This document shows, in pieces, positions 1 through 8,401 of a stretch of DNA of 64,000 bases (within the stretch, counting starts at the first letter, position 1; every line of letters begins with the position of its first letter). The DNA is from Aestuariivirga litoralis (GTDB lineage: Bacteria; Pseudomonadota; Alphaproteobacteria; Rhizobiales; Aestuariivirgaceae). Below the pieces are notes generated by a model. It searched no databases. It was given only the letters and a program-made list of their open reading frames with translations, and had not been told where the DNA came from. The stretch covers positions 186,001 through 250,000 of the forward strand of contig NZ_QKVK01000006.1 in NCBI RefSeq assembly GCF_003234965.1, read 5' to 3'. Both the position numbers and the translations under genes were made by a program.

Positions 1-2
1 AT

Positions 3-425
3 GCGCTGCTGCGCAAGCCCGGCCTCCTGTCGCCCGAGGAACGCCGCGAGATGGAGGAGCACACCCGCATCGGCCATGCCATGCTGAAGGGCAGCCGCTC
101 GCGGGTGTTCCGCATGGCGGCCGAGATTGCCCTCACCCACCACGAGCGCTGGAATGGCTCGGGCTATCCGCAGCGGCTGCGGGCCGAGCAGATCCCGCTG
201 TCGGGGCGCATCGCCGCCGTGGCGGACGTGTTCGACGCGCTCACCAGCCTGCGCGCCTACAAGACCGCCTGGTCGATCGCCAATGCCTTCACCTATCTCC
301 ACGACAATGCGGGTGAGCAGTTCGACCCCGCCTGTGTCGCCGCCTTCGAGAACGGCCGCGAGGAGATTGCCGCGGTGATGCTCGCCATGCCCGACCCCGA
401 CGACGGCACCGCGGACGCGGCCTAG
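3..425 (+). CDS. HD-GYP domain protein, C-terminal part (cut by window edge)
   Basis: The reading frame is open from base 3, so the N-terminus lies outside the window. The visible part reads LLRKPGLLSPEERREMEEHT, then HERWNGSGYP and AAVADVFDALTSLRAYK, the conserved core of the HD-GYP phosphodiesterase family: the GYP-type signature is GSGYP, followed by the late VADVFDAL helix. Family members hydrolyse cyclic di-GMP, often fused to a response-regulator receiver, but the metal-binding HD motif and any sensory domain are not visible here. Its TAG stop shares the bases CTAG with the stop of the convergent sensor kinase. Identity is good; substrate is inferred from the family. Confidence 0.9.
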   Translation, partial: ALLRKPGLLSPEERREMEEHTRIGHAMLKGSRSRVFRMAAEIALTHHERWNGSGYPQRLRAEQIPLSGRIAAVADVFDALTSLRAYKTAWSIANAFTYLHDNAGEQFDPACVAAFENGREEIAAVMLAMPDPDDGTADAA

Positions 426-1990
426 GCCGGCCAGTCCAGGCTGAAGACGGTTCCCCCGCCGGGCGCGGGCGCGAGCCGCCACGCACCATCGATCTGGCGC
501 GACAGCGCATCCATGATGCGCGTGCCGAGGCCACCGGGGCGGCCCTGCTCCGCCATGCCCTGGCCACTGTCGCGCACCGTCAGAAGATTGCGCCCGTCAT
601 GACACTCGAGGCTCACCCGGATGGCGCCATCGCCGGCATCGAGGCCGTGCTTGATGGCATTGGTGATCGCCTCGGTGGCTAGGATGGCCACCGGCACCGC
701 GCGGTCGAGCCCGATGGCCACCGGCTGAAGATCGGTGGTGATCGCCGCATTGCCGCCGATCATCGATGCGGACAGCTGCTGCACGAGCTGCGCGATGAAC
801 AGGTCGAGCTGCACGTCCGACGGCGAGGCAGCGCGGTAGATCTGCTCGTGCACCAGGGCAATGGCGCGCACCCGCGCGCCGGTTTCATCGAGCAGGGGCC
901 GCAGTTCCGGCGGCAGGCGTTCGGTCTGCAGCCGCAGCAGGCTGGAGATGACCTGGAGATTGTTCTTCACCCGGTGGTGGACCTCCTGGAACAGCACCTT
1001 GTTGTCGGCCAGCGCCTGTTCCACCTGCCGGCTCTTCTCCTGCAGCTGGCGGGACAGGCTGAGCAGCAGCTGCGTCAGCAGCAGAAGCAGGGGGATGCCG
1101 ATGGCAAGCCCCCACAGCAGCGGCGCCAGGACCTCTGCCACCGGCACCGCCGCCACCGCATAAAGCCTGAGCTCCGGGATATTGCGCACCGCGCTCACCG
1201 ACCACGCGCCGAACAGCGAGCCGAAGCCCGTCCAGCTCACATCCGGCGGCGGGCCAGGCAGCGCGAAGGGCCTGTCGATCATCTCCGGCCGGAACGGCAG
1301 GGCGGCGACGAGGAAGCCCTCATGCTGGACGAGGGCGGTGCGGGTGAGGCGCTGGTCCGGCGCCAGGCCGGTGATCGAGCCCGACGGGATGCCGAGGTTG
1401 ATGATGCCCAGAAGCCCGCGATCCCTGTCGCGATAGGCGGCGGTGTAGGTGAAGACGTAGCGCTTGCTCAGGCGGCTGAGGATGGCGGGCCCGACATAGG
1501 CATCGAGCCCCTCATTCACATGCGCCTTGAACCAGCGGCGGTCGTTCACCGGCGGCGCGGCGCCGGGGGGCGCCACCGTCGAGGCCACCCAGCGCCCGTC
1601 GGGCAATGCCAGGCCGATGATGCTTCCCTCCGGCAGCCAGGCGAGCAGCGTCGCCAGCTTTTCGGCATTGCGGGGATCATCACCCGCGCCCTGAACGCCG
1701 CCGCGCTGATCGAGGAACTCCTCGTATTCATCGACGACGAAGGCCGCGAGCGTCAGCGAGCGGCGGGCGAACTGCTCGAGGCTGACCGCGGTGGCCGCGG
1801 TATGGACCTTGGCGTGATGCAGCAGCAGCCAGGCAATGGCAGCCGCCGCCACGCCTCCCAAGACCCACAGCATCAGCAGGATCACCCGCGCGCCGCGGCG
1901 GATCAGCGGGCTCACGTCGCCCGCCGCCACAGCACCGGCACCGCCGGCCAGGCGGCGGAGCACGGCACGGTCTTTCCCGGTGGACGTCAC
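422..1990 (-). CDS. Membrane sensor histidine kinase, HisKA_2 type
   Basis: A 522-residue protein with a membrane segment near residues 35-58, a periplasmic sensor region of about 230 residues, a second membrane segment near 285-310 (LLWGLAIGIPLLLLLTQLLL), and a cytoplasmic kinase core. The phospho-acceptor box is FQEVHHRVKNNLQVISSLL, typical of HisKA_2 kinases, which are frequent in Alphaproteobacteria and often feed general stress or unknown regulators. The ATPase N box is TEAITNAIKHG and the G boxes are DSGQGM and GGLGTRIM. It starts at GTG, overlapping the stop of the upstream amidohydrolase gene as GTGA, so the two are probably cotranscribed. No cognate regulator is adjacent; the convergent HD-GYP gene is only a neighbour. 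Confidence 0.88.
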   Translation of the reverse strand: MTSTGKDRAVLRRLAGGAGAVAAGDVSPLIRRGARVILLMLWVLGGVAAAAIAWLLLHHAKVHTAATAVSLEQFARRSLTLAAFVVDEYEEFLDQRGGVQGAGDDPRNAEKLATLLAWLPEGSIIGLALPDGRWVASTVAPPGAAPPVNDRRWFKAHVNEGLDAYVGPAILSRLSKRYVFTYTAAYRDRDRGLLGIINLGIPSGSITGLAPDQRLTRTALVQHEGFLVAALPFRPEMIDRPFALPGPPPDVSWTGFGSLFGAWSVSAVRNIPELRLYAVAAVPVAEVLAPLLWGLAIGIPLLLLLTQLLLSLSRQLQEKSRQVEQALADNKVLFQEVHHRVKNNLQVISSLLRLQTERLPPELRPLLDETGARVRAIALVHEQIYRAASPSDVQLDLFIAQLVQQLSASMIGGNAAITTDLQPVAIGLDRAVPVAILATEAITNAIKHGLDAGDGAIRVSLECHDGRNLLTVRDSGQGMAEQGRPGGLGTRIMDALSRQIDGAWRLAPAPGGGTVFSLDWPA

Positions 1991-3918
1991 CCCTGCCCGA
2001 GCATGGCGCGTGTCATGTCGGCGATGACGCCGCTGACGCAGCCGCCATTGTGCGGCGCCCCGGCCATGAGCTTGCGCATCAGCGGCGTGCGGCGGCCTTC
2101 GGGCATGTTGCGGACGTCGCGCTCGGCCGCGAGCCTGACGAGAAAGTCCGAGAATGGATTGCCCATGCCGCGGCCGGCATCGGCCTTCTTCAGCTTCTCC
2201 GGCGGGGCGGTATAGACGGTGCGGCCCTCCTTGATCGTTTCCGCCACCTTGATCTGGTCGAGCATCATCGGGTCGATCGCCGTCGGGTCATCGGTGAGGA
2301 TCACCAGGTCGGCGAGCTTGCCCACCGCGATCGAGCCCTTGTCCGCCTCCTCGAAGTGCTGGTAGGCGGGCCAGATGGTCATCGCCTTGAGGGCGGTCTC
2401 GACCGGCACCCGCTGCATCGGCCCCAGTATGTCGCCCGAGCGGGTGCGCCGGGTCACCGTGGCGGAGAGCACGCGCATGGTGTCCGGGAAGGCCACCGGC
2501 GCATCGGTGTGGGTGGAGAACATGGCGCCGCGTGTCACATACCAGCCGGTGGGCGAGATGTTGTCGCCATTGGCCGGCCCCACCGTGTGGTCGCGGTGCC
2601 AGTCGCCCCAATAGAAGGTGTGCATCGGGAACAAGGAGGGGAAGACGCCGAGTTCGACGAAACTGTCGGCCTGGTCCTCGCGCTGGAACTGGCCGTGGAT
2701 CAGTACCGGGCGGGTCGGCAGGCGGCCATGCGCCTTCTGCGCCTCGCGGATCGCGGTGATCAGCAGGTCGCTCGCCGCCTCGCCGTTGGAATGGGTGATG
2801 ATCTGGAGGTTGTTGGCATAGGCCCAGGCGACGGCATCCAGCACGTCCTTCGGCGTTGCCGCCGCATAGCCCGCATAGCCCGGCGGATAATCCCCCACCG
2901 GGTCGTAATAGGGCCGGTCGCGCCAGGCGGTGAAGCCCTGCGGCGAACCGTCGATCGTCAGCTTGGCGCCGCCGTTGCGATAGCGGCCCACATAATCGCG
3001 GCTGTGGTTCTTCAGGATATAGTCACGGTCGACCAGCACGTCGACATAGGAAACGACGTCGATCTTGAGGCCGCCTTCCGCCGCCACCGCCTTCAGCACC
3101 TCGGCGAGCCCAGGCACGGCGCGGCCTTCCTGTGCCGTGGTATAGCCATAGGAGGCCCACAGGTCGACGCCCGCCCGCGCCAGAGCCTGCATGCCGGTGG
3201 GGCCGATGTTGCCGAGCACCTTCGGAATCGTGGTGAGCCACGCCACCTCCTCCAGCACGCCATTGGGCTGTTCGCTGCCCGGCTCGCGGCGGATGACGCC
3301 GCCCTCGGGGTTGGGCGTCGCCGCGCTGTAGCCCACGAGGTCCAGCGCCTTGCTGTTGAACACCGCGATGTGGCCCGACTGGTGGACGATCACCACCGGG
3401 TATTCGCTCGACACCGCGTCAAGTTCCTGGCGGTTGGGCGGGCGCTGCTCCTTCAACTGCGACTCGTCATAGCCGAAACCCATGATGAGCTTGACCTGCT
3501 TCACCGTGTCGGCATTGGCCGCAGCCCAGTCCTTCAGCGTCTGCTGGATCTGCGCGATGTCGCCGTTGGGGCCGTCGGGCGGCGGCAGGAGATTTGCCGT
3601 CACCGCCTGCAGCCCGCCCATCGTCACATGCCCGTGCGGGTCGACGAAGCCCGGCAGCATGGTGCGCCCCGCGAGGTCCACCGTCTGCGTCGTCTCGCCC
3701 TTCAGCTTCATCACCTCCGCCGCATCGCCTGCAGCGATGATGCGGCCGGCCTTCACCGCCACCGCCTCCACCAGCGGGTTGGCGTCGTCCATGGTGTGGA
3801 TCGGGCCACCGGCATAGATGACATCCGCCACCTCCGCCGCGAAGGCAGCCGGCGCCATGAGGGCGAGCACCGCGACGGCAGAACCCGCGGAGAAATGACG
3901 GCGGCTGAGCTTGAGCAT
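1987..3918 (-). CDS. Amidohydrolase family protein (YtcJ-like), Tat-exported
   Basis: A 643-residue metal-dependent hydrolase of the amidohydrolase superfamily. The N-terminus has a twin-arginine signal (LSRRHFSAGS followed by a hydrophobic stretch ending AFAAE), so a folded periplasmic enzyme is expected. The metal-binding HxH is in the segment PGFVDPHGHVTMGG, and later DGSPQGFTAW and THSNGEAASD are typical of YtcJ/N-substituted formamide deformylase-like enzymes. The substrate cannot be read from sequence. The first gene of a two-gene unit with the downstream sensor kinase (4-base GTGA overlap); it is divergent from the cysteine-repeat gene at 4096. Confidence 0.85.
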   Translation of the reverse strand: MLKLSRRHFSAGSAVAVLALMAPAAFAAEVADVIYAGGPIHTMDDANPLVEAVAVKAGRIIAAGDAAEVMKLKGETTQTVDLAGRTMLPGFVDPHGHVTMGGLQAVTANLLPPPDGPNGDIAQIQQTLKDWAAANADTVKQVKLIMGFGYDESQLKEQRPPNRQELDAVSSEYPVVIVHQSGHIAVFNSKALDLVGYSAATPNPEGGVIRREPGSEQPNGVLEEVAWLTTIPKVLGNIGPTGMQALARAGVDLWASYGYTTAQEGRAVPGLAEVLKAVAAEGGLKIDVVSYVDVLVDRDYILKNHSRDYVGRYRNGGAKLTIDGSPQGFTAWRDRPYYDPVGDYPPGYAGYAAATPKDVLDAVAWAYANNLQIITHSNGEAASDLLITAIREAQKAHGRLPTRPVLIHGQFQREDQADSFVELGVFPSLFPMHTFYWGDWHRDHTVGPANGDNISPTGWYVTRGAMFSTHTDAPVAFPDTMRVLSATVTRRTRSGDILGPMQRVPVETALKAMTIWPAYQHFEEADKGSIAVGKLADLVILTDDPTAIDPMMLDQIKVAETIKEGRTVYTAPPEKLKKADAGRGMGNPFSDFLVRLAAERDVRNMPEGRRTPLMRKLMAGAPHNGGCVSGVIADMTRAMLGQG

Positions 3919-4027
3919 CGTCCACGACCTTTCGCTTGGCTGGGCCTGCTTTGTTGCATGAGCGGACGCGGCGTTTCAATTGCCGATTGGCGTGCAGCGG
4001 ACCTGCCACCCGCCGTCGGCGCCTGCG

Positions 4028-4055
4028 TTGACCCTGCCCCCCAGTCTGCTAACCT
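4028..4055 (+). promoter_or_regulatory. Possible sigma-70 promoter for the cysteine-repeat gene
   Basis: TTGACC (4028-4033) and TAACCT (4050-4055) are separated by 16 bases and lie about 40 bases before the ATG at 4096, in the 177-base divergent region between the amidohydrolase and the cysteine-repeat gene. Motif match only. Confidence 0.3.
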
Positions 4056-4095
4056 GCCTCACGGGGAACAGAAGCGACGGCGGGGGGCTTGAGCC

Positions 4096-5853
4096 ATGAC
4101 GCTTACGCGTGAACGTGCCGGAAGATCACCGAACTTCGCCCATGCCGCCCTGCTCGCCATGGTACTGTGGCTGGCGCTGTGCTTCGCCCCGGCGGCCCCG
4201 CCCGCCCTTGCCGACAGTCTCTGCACGGTGCCCGCCAATGCCTGCGGCTGCGTATCCTGCGGATGTGGCACAAGCACCGCGCCGCGCTGCCCCGATGGCC
4301 AGCAGCCCTATGACGACTACTGCCTGCCCGCCTGCCCCGATGGCTGGCTGCGCTATCCCGGCACGCCCGGCCTGTGCACGCCACCCTGCGAACATGGCTG
4401 CCCGGAGGGCTATGACCAGGTGCCCCTGCCGCAATGCCCCGAAGGCTACCACCGCGACCTGCAGGACCCCGGTTCCTGCGTTGCCGATTATGATCCGGGC
4501 CAGGATGATTGCCCGTCCGGCATGGTGCTTTCCCCCAACACCCTGCAGTGCGTCACCGACTGCCCGCCGGGCACCTACCGGGATCAGAAGGGCCTGTGCA
4601 GCAGCTACTACCAGCAGCCCTGCCCCGCAGGCTACGGGCGCGACCCGGAGAGCGGCCAATGCGTGCCGCCGGGCAACTGGCCACCGGGCTATCAGTGGAT
4701 CTGCCTCCCGGCCTGCCCGCCGGGCACGCTGCGGGACTTTGACCATCCCACGCGCTGCGTCCCGCCGCCGCCGCAATGCCCTGATGGCTACGACAACTGG
4801 CAGGGCCGCTGCCTGCCGCCCTGCGACCAGGGCAGCCAGCGCGATCCCTATGGCTATTGCGTGCCCCAGGCCTGCCCGCCCGGCACCTATGCCAACCTGC
4901 GCGGCGCCTGTGTGCCGCCGGAATGCCCCACCGGCTATGACACGGTGAACGGCCAGTGCGTGCCCCCCTGCGACGAGGGTATGACGCGGGATGACAGCGG
5001 CCGCTGCGAACCACCGGATGAAGGCTGCCCGCAGGGCAGCGAAACCTTCCGCGGCCAGTGTGTGCCGCCCTGCCCGCAAGGCTATGAGCGCGACCGGCAG
5101 ACCGGCACCTGCCTGCCGCCACCCGACAATGGCTGCCGCCAGGGCCAGGAAAAATACCGCGGCCAGTGCGTGCCGCTGTGCGAGACGGGCCAGCAGCGCG
5201 ATGGCAAGGGCCGCTGCGTGAACCCCGGTTGCCCCTCGGGCACCGAGAACATCCGCGGCACCTGCCTGCCGCTATGCCGCAAGGACCTGGTGCGCCGTGC
5301 CGATGGCAGCTGTGGCTGCCCGGCAGGCCAGTCGCTGGTGGGCGGCCGCTGCGTCGCGCCATGCGACCAGGGCCTGGTGCGCGACAAGAACGGCCGCTGC
5401 GTGCAGCCATCCTGCCCGGCGGGCGAGGAGCGGGTGCGCGGGCGCTGCGTGGCGGAATGCCTCGCCGGCACCGTGCGTGACGGCCGCGGCCGTTGCGTCT
5501 GCCCGAAGGGCACGCAGATGACGACGGCGGGGCGCTGCGAGCGCGTGACCATTGAACAGCCCTGCGGCAAGGGCTACCACCGCAACGAGGCTGGCAGCTG
5601 CGTGCCGGACCGGCGCGTGCAGACCCAGTGCCCCGATGGCTGGCGCTTCAGCAAGAAACGCCAGACCTGCGTGCCGGACCGGCAGGAACAGCCGGAGCTG
5701 CGCCAGCCCAATCTCCAGCTCGACCCGGACGCCCTGCAGCTGCTGCAGCCACAGCAGCGCCAGAAGGGCACGCGCAACAACGGCGGCAATGGCAAGCCTG
5801 CCTGCCCCAAGGGTTTCGTGCCGGACGGCAACGGCAGCTGCGTGCCGGGCTGA
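4096..5853 (+). CDS. Secreted cysteine-rich tandem-repeat protein
   Basis: A 585-residue protein with a signal peptide (about residues 1-40, ending PPALADSLC). Almost the whole mature chain is a run of short modules of about 18-25 residues, each with the plan C-P-x-G-(5-10 residues)-G-x-C-V-P-P-C, for example CPPGTYANLRGACVPPEC and CPTGYDTVNGQCVPPC. The spacing of paired cysteines recalls small disulfide-bonded extracellular modules (EB/EGF-like) that are usual in eukaryotes. Around residues 520-565 the repeats give way to a Gln/Leu-rich linker, then a final module. An extracytoplasmic, disulfide-stabilised structural or binding role is inferred; I recognise no named family. It converges on the sulfatase gene with only 10 bases between stops. 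Confidence 0.8.
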   Translation: MTLTRERAGRSPNFAHAALLAMVLWLALCFAPAAPPALADSLCTVPANACGCVSCGCGTSTAPRCPDGQQPYDDYCLPACPDGWLRYPGTPGLCTPPCEHGCPEGYDQVPLPQCPEGYHRDLQDPGSCVADYDPGQDDCPSGMVLSPNTLQCVTDCPPGTYRDQKGLCSSYYQQPCPAGYGRDPESGQCVPPGNWPPGYQWICLPACPPGTLRDFDHPTRCVPPPPQCPDGYDNWQGRCLPPCDQGSQRDPYGYCVPQACPPGTYANLRGACVPPECPTGYDTVNGQCVPPCDEGMTRDDSGRCEPPDEGCPQGSETFRGQCVPPCPQGYERDRQTGTCLPPPDNGCRQGQEKYRGQCVPLCETGQQRDGKGRCVNPGCPSGTENIRGTCLPLCRKDLVRRADGSCGCPAGQSLVGGRCVAPCDQGLVRDKNGRCVQPSCPAGEERVRGRCVAECLAGTVRDGRGRCVCPKGTQMTTAGRCERVTIEQPCGKGYHRNEAGSCVPDRRVQTQCPDGWRFSKKRQTCVPDRQEQPELRQPNLQLDPDALQLLQPQQRQKGTRNNGGNGKPACPKGFVPDGNGSCVPG

Positions 5854-5863
5854 GGCGGCCCGC

Positions 5864-7327
5864 TCAGTCGCCCATTTGATTGAACATGGTGGCGGGATCC
5901 GCCGCCACGGGCGGCGCGCCGAAGGTCAGCTTGATCGCTTCCATGATCAGCAGCGGCGGCGACATTTCCTGTGACAGGGCGAGGATGCGCTCCTTGAGGC
6001 GGGCGACCGTCCCGGGATCCTGTTCTGCCAGGTTGGTGGTTTCGCCCGGGTCCTTGGCGATGTCGAAGAGCTCGACCTTGCCGGGGAGCCCGGCGTTCCA
6101 GACGAGCTTCATGTTGCCCTGGCGGACGGCGCCTCCCGTCGGGTCGACGTTGTAGACGACTTCCTCGCGCGGCGTGCGGGTGCCTTCGCTGATCGCCGGC
6201 CACAGGTTGATGCCGTCGAGCGGCTTGTTCTTTTCCATCTTCGCGCCGGCGATGGCAGCCAGCGTCGGATACATGTCGACGACATGGGAAAGACCCTCGA
6301 CCACGCCGGGCTTGATGTGGCCCGGCCAGTTCATGAAGCCGACGACGCGCGTGCCGCCCTCGTAGAGCGTGCCCTTGCCATCGCGGAAGCCGCCATTGTC
6401 GGCGGGCAGCTGGTCACCCACCTTCGATTCGCCGGCGAACATCGCCGAGCGCACGCCGCCATTGTCACTCTGGAACACGATCACCGTGTCCTCGCGCAGG
6501 CCCTTTTCGTCCAGCGCCTTCAGCACCTGTCCGACGGCATCGTCCATCGCCGTCACCATCGCGGCATAGAGCCGGCGCTGCTCGTCGGCGATGTGGGCAT
6601 AGCGCTTCACATGGTCTTCCGGTGCCTGGAATGGCGAATGCGGTGCGGTGAAGGCAAGGTAGAGGAACAGCGGCTTGTCGCCCGTCCGGTCACGGATGAG
6701 CCGCGACGCCTCGTTGCCGAACAGCGTGTTGTCGTAACCCTCCTCGTCCAGCGGCTGGTTGTCGCGATACCAGTCCTTCACGCCGTGCGAAGCATGTTCG
6801 AAATGGTCGATCTCGCCCACCAGCGCGCCGTAGAAATGGTCGAAGCCACGCTGGCGCGGCCAATACCTGGTATCGCCATGGCCAAGGTGCCACTTGCCCA
6901 CCAGTGCCGTCTCGTATCCCGCATCCTTGAGCAGCTGGGGCAGGAGGTATTCATCGGTCGAGAGGCCATAGCTGCCGGCCGAGGGGATCACCCCCGTCTG
7001 CAGCCCGTAACGCAGCGGATAGCGGCCGGTGAGGAACGCCGCGCGCGACGGCGTGCACATGGGCTGGGCATAGAACGCGTCGAACTGCGCGCCGGCTCTC
7101 GCGAGGCCGTCGAGCACCGGCGTGGCGATGTCGGATCCGTGGAAGCCCACGTCCTTCCACCCGAGGTCGTCCGCCATGATGTAGATGATGTTGGGCGGCC
7201 GCGCATTTTCCGCCAGGGCGGGCGAAACGACGCGCGACAGGACCGCCGCCGACAAGAGCGAGGCTCCCGCCGCGAGAAAGCCGCGGCGCTGCACCATTCC
7301 CTTCGCAACCCCATCATCATGCGTCAT
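5864..7327 (-). CDS. Sulfatase, cysteine type, exported
   Basis: A 487-residue arylsulfatase-family enzyme. The N-terminus MVQRRGFLAAGASLLSAAVL is a Tat/Sec-like export signal. The active-site motif CTPSR (Cys91 from this start) is the target for conversion to formylglycine, and metal ligands are seen in PNIIYIMADDLGW and in QSDNGG. GKWHLGH is the conserved Lys/His motif. I place the start at 7327 because GAGGAG lies 7 bases before this ATG. The maturation enzyme (FGE) is encoded 1.1 kb away at 8402, and a second sulfatase at 10363, so this is a coherent sulfatase locus. Substrate (sulfate ester) unknown. Confidence 0.9.
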   Translation of the reverse strand: MTHDDGVAKGMVQRRGFLAAGASLLSAAVLSRVVSPALAENARPPNIIYIMADDLGWKDVGFHGSDIATPVLDGLARAGAQFDAFYAQPMCTPSRAAFLTGRYPLRYGLQTGVIPSAGSYGLSTDEYLLPQLLKDAGYETALVGKWHLGHGDTRYWPRQRGFDHFYGALVGEIDHFEHASHGVKDWYRDNQPLDEEGYDNTLFGNEASRLIRDRTGDKPLFLYLAFTAPHSPFQAPEDHVKRYAHIADEQRRLYAAMVTAMDDAVGQVLKALDEKGLREDTVIVFQSDNGGVRSAMFAGESKVGDQLPADNGGFRDGKGTLYEGGTRVVGFMNWPGHIKPGVVEGLSHVVDMYPTLAAIAGAKMEKNKPLDGINLWPAISEGTRTPREEVVYNVDPTGGAVRQGNMKLVWNAGLPGKVELFDIAKDPGETTNLAEQDPGTVARLKERILALSQEMSPPLLIMEAIKLTFGAPPVAADPATMFNQMGD

Positions 7328-7395
7328 GCCGATTCTCCTCATCCCTGGCCGGGCACGGACCGTAGTTTCACGGACTGTGCACGGCAATACAGTTC

Positions 7396-7551
7396 ATGGC
7401 TGAAAGTGTCATTACAACGGCAAGCTTCATCATGGCCGGAGTTGCAGAGATGCTCATTGCCCTGTTGATCGGAGCAGGCCGCGGCGTGTGGCGCGGCATC
7501 GGCCACTTTCCGTGGGAGGCGGGCGGTGAGCGCGTGTTGCGTCTGATCTAG
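7396..7551 (+). CDS. Possible small hydrophobic protein, 51 residues
   Basis: An open frame of 51 codons in the gap between the sulfatase and the GIY-YIG gene. The N-terminal half is hydrophobic (FIMAGVAEMLIALLIGAG) and could span a membrane; the C-terminal half is GVWRGIGHFPWEAGGERVLR. Third positions become G/C-rich in the second half, as in neighbouring genes. There is no clear Shine-Dalgarno site before the ATG at 7396 or the internal ATG at 7432, so expression is uncertain. No family recognised. Confidence 0.35.
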   Translation: MAESVITTASFIMAGVAEMLIALLIGAGRGVWRGIGHFPWEAGGERVLRLI

Positions 7552-7571
7552 AATCCCGCTTCAAGTGCCGT

Positions 7572-7856
7572 GTGCAGCCTGACGAAACGATACCGGCGGC
7601 TGAGCCCGTGGGCTTTGTCTATGTGCTTGGCACGCGCACGGCGCGCGGTGTCCGGACCTATGTGGGCTGGACGTTGGACCCGGAGCGCCGGCTCGGCCAG
7701 CACAATGCCGGCAGCGGGGCGAAGTCGACGCGCGGCGCGCAGTGGACCCTGCTCTATCTCGAGCAACTGGACAGCCGGCGCGCCGCCATGAGCCGTGAAT
7801 GGCACCTGAAGCGCGACCGGCGCTTCCGCACCGCTCTGGCGCGCCAGCTTCCCTAG
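7572..7856 (+). CDS. GIY-YIG domain protein, UPF0213/YhbQ-like
   Basis: A 94-residue single-domain protein. GFVYVLGTRTARGVRTYVGW matches the GIY-YIG nuclease motif (here FVYVL and TYVGW), with the following ERRLGQHN, then AMSREWHLKRDRRFR. Length and motif order match the small stand-alone YhbQ/UPF0213 proteins, some of which cleave DNA in vitro. The start is a GTG at 7572; no ATG lies in frame before the domain. Role inferred from the family only. Confidence 0.85.
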   Translation: MQPDETIPAAEPVGFVYVLGTRTARGVRTYVGWTLDPERRLGQHNAGSGAKSTRGAQWTLLYLEQLDSRRAAMSREWHLKRDRRFRTALARQLP

Positions 7857-7965
7857 CCGCCGTGCTGCAAAGCGCCCTCCGAGATTGTTGTTTTTCGAAT
7901 ATTCTTCGGTGGCAGTTGTGCTAGGTTGCCTCCCTCAGGTTGAACTCTTGTCAGGAGATGCCCTC

Positions 7966-8322
7966 ATGTACATTCCCTTCATCCGCCTCGCGGCCATTGC
8001 GGGCGCCTTCATGGCCACCATCGCCGTCACCGCGCCCGACTTCGTGACCAAGGCCGATGCCTCCTCCAGCGTTTCCGCGCAGCGCAGCCGCCAGTGCTCG
8101 CAGCAGGCACGCCGCTACGCCGACCGCAACACGCGGCGCACCACGGCCACCGGTGCCGCGGGCGGTGCCGCCATCGGCGCCGTGGCCAGCGGCAGCCGCC
8201 GCAACACGGGCCGCAATGCCGGGCGTGGCGCACTGATCGGCGGCGGTGCCGGCCTGCTGGCGTCCACCAGCCGCTGGAACGTCTATTACAATTACGCCTA
8301 CCGCAACTGCGTGCGTCGCTGA
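7966..8322 (+). CDS. Small exported glycine-zipper protein
   Basis: A 118-residue protein with a signal-like N-terminus (MYIPFIRLAAIAGAFMATIAV) and a glycine-zipper segment GAAGGAAIGAVASG followed by GRGALIGGGAGLLAS. Such repeats occur in small envelope proteins that insert in or associate with membranes. Two cysteines remain (RQCSQQ and NCVRR). The ATG at 7966 follows CAGGAG by 8 bases, which decides the start. Precise function unknown. Confidence 0.7.
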   Translation: MYIPFIRLAAIAGAFMATIAVTAPDFVTKADASSSVSAQRSRQCSQQARRYADRNTRRTTATGAAGGAAIGAVASGSRRNTGRNAGRGALIGGGAGLLASTSRWNVYYNYAYRNCVRR

Positions 8323-8401
8323 CGCGGCGGGCGCCTGGCCGCCACAATTGGGACGTGTTACGGTTTGAACCTGCCCTGAAAGCGACAGCGACAGTGGTGT
8401 G

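Noticed and set aside
2050-4092. Open frame of 680 codons on the + strand opposite the amidohydrolase gene
   Set aside because: Antisense shadow caused by high GC; composition is Arg/His-rich with no domain, while the minus-strand protein has clear motifs.
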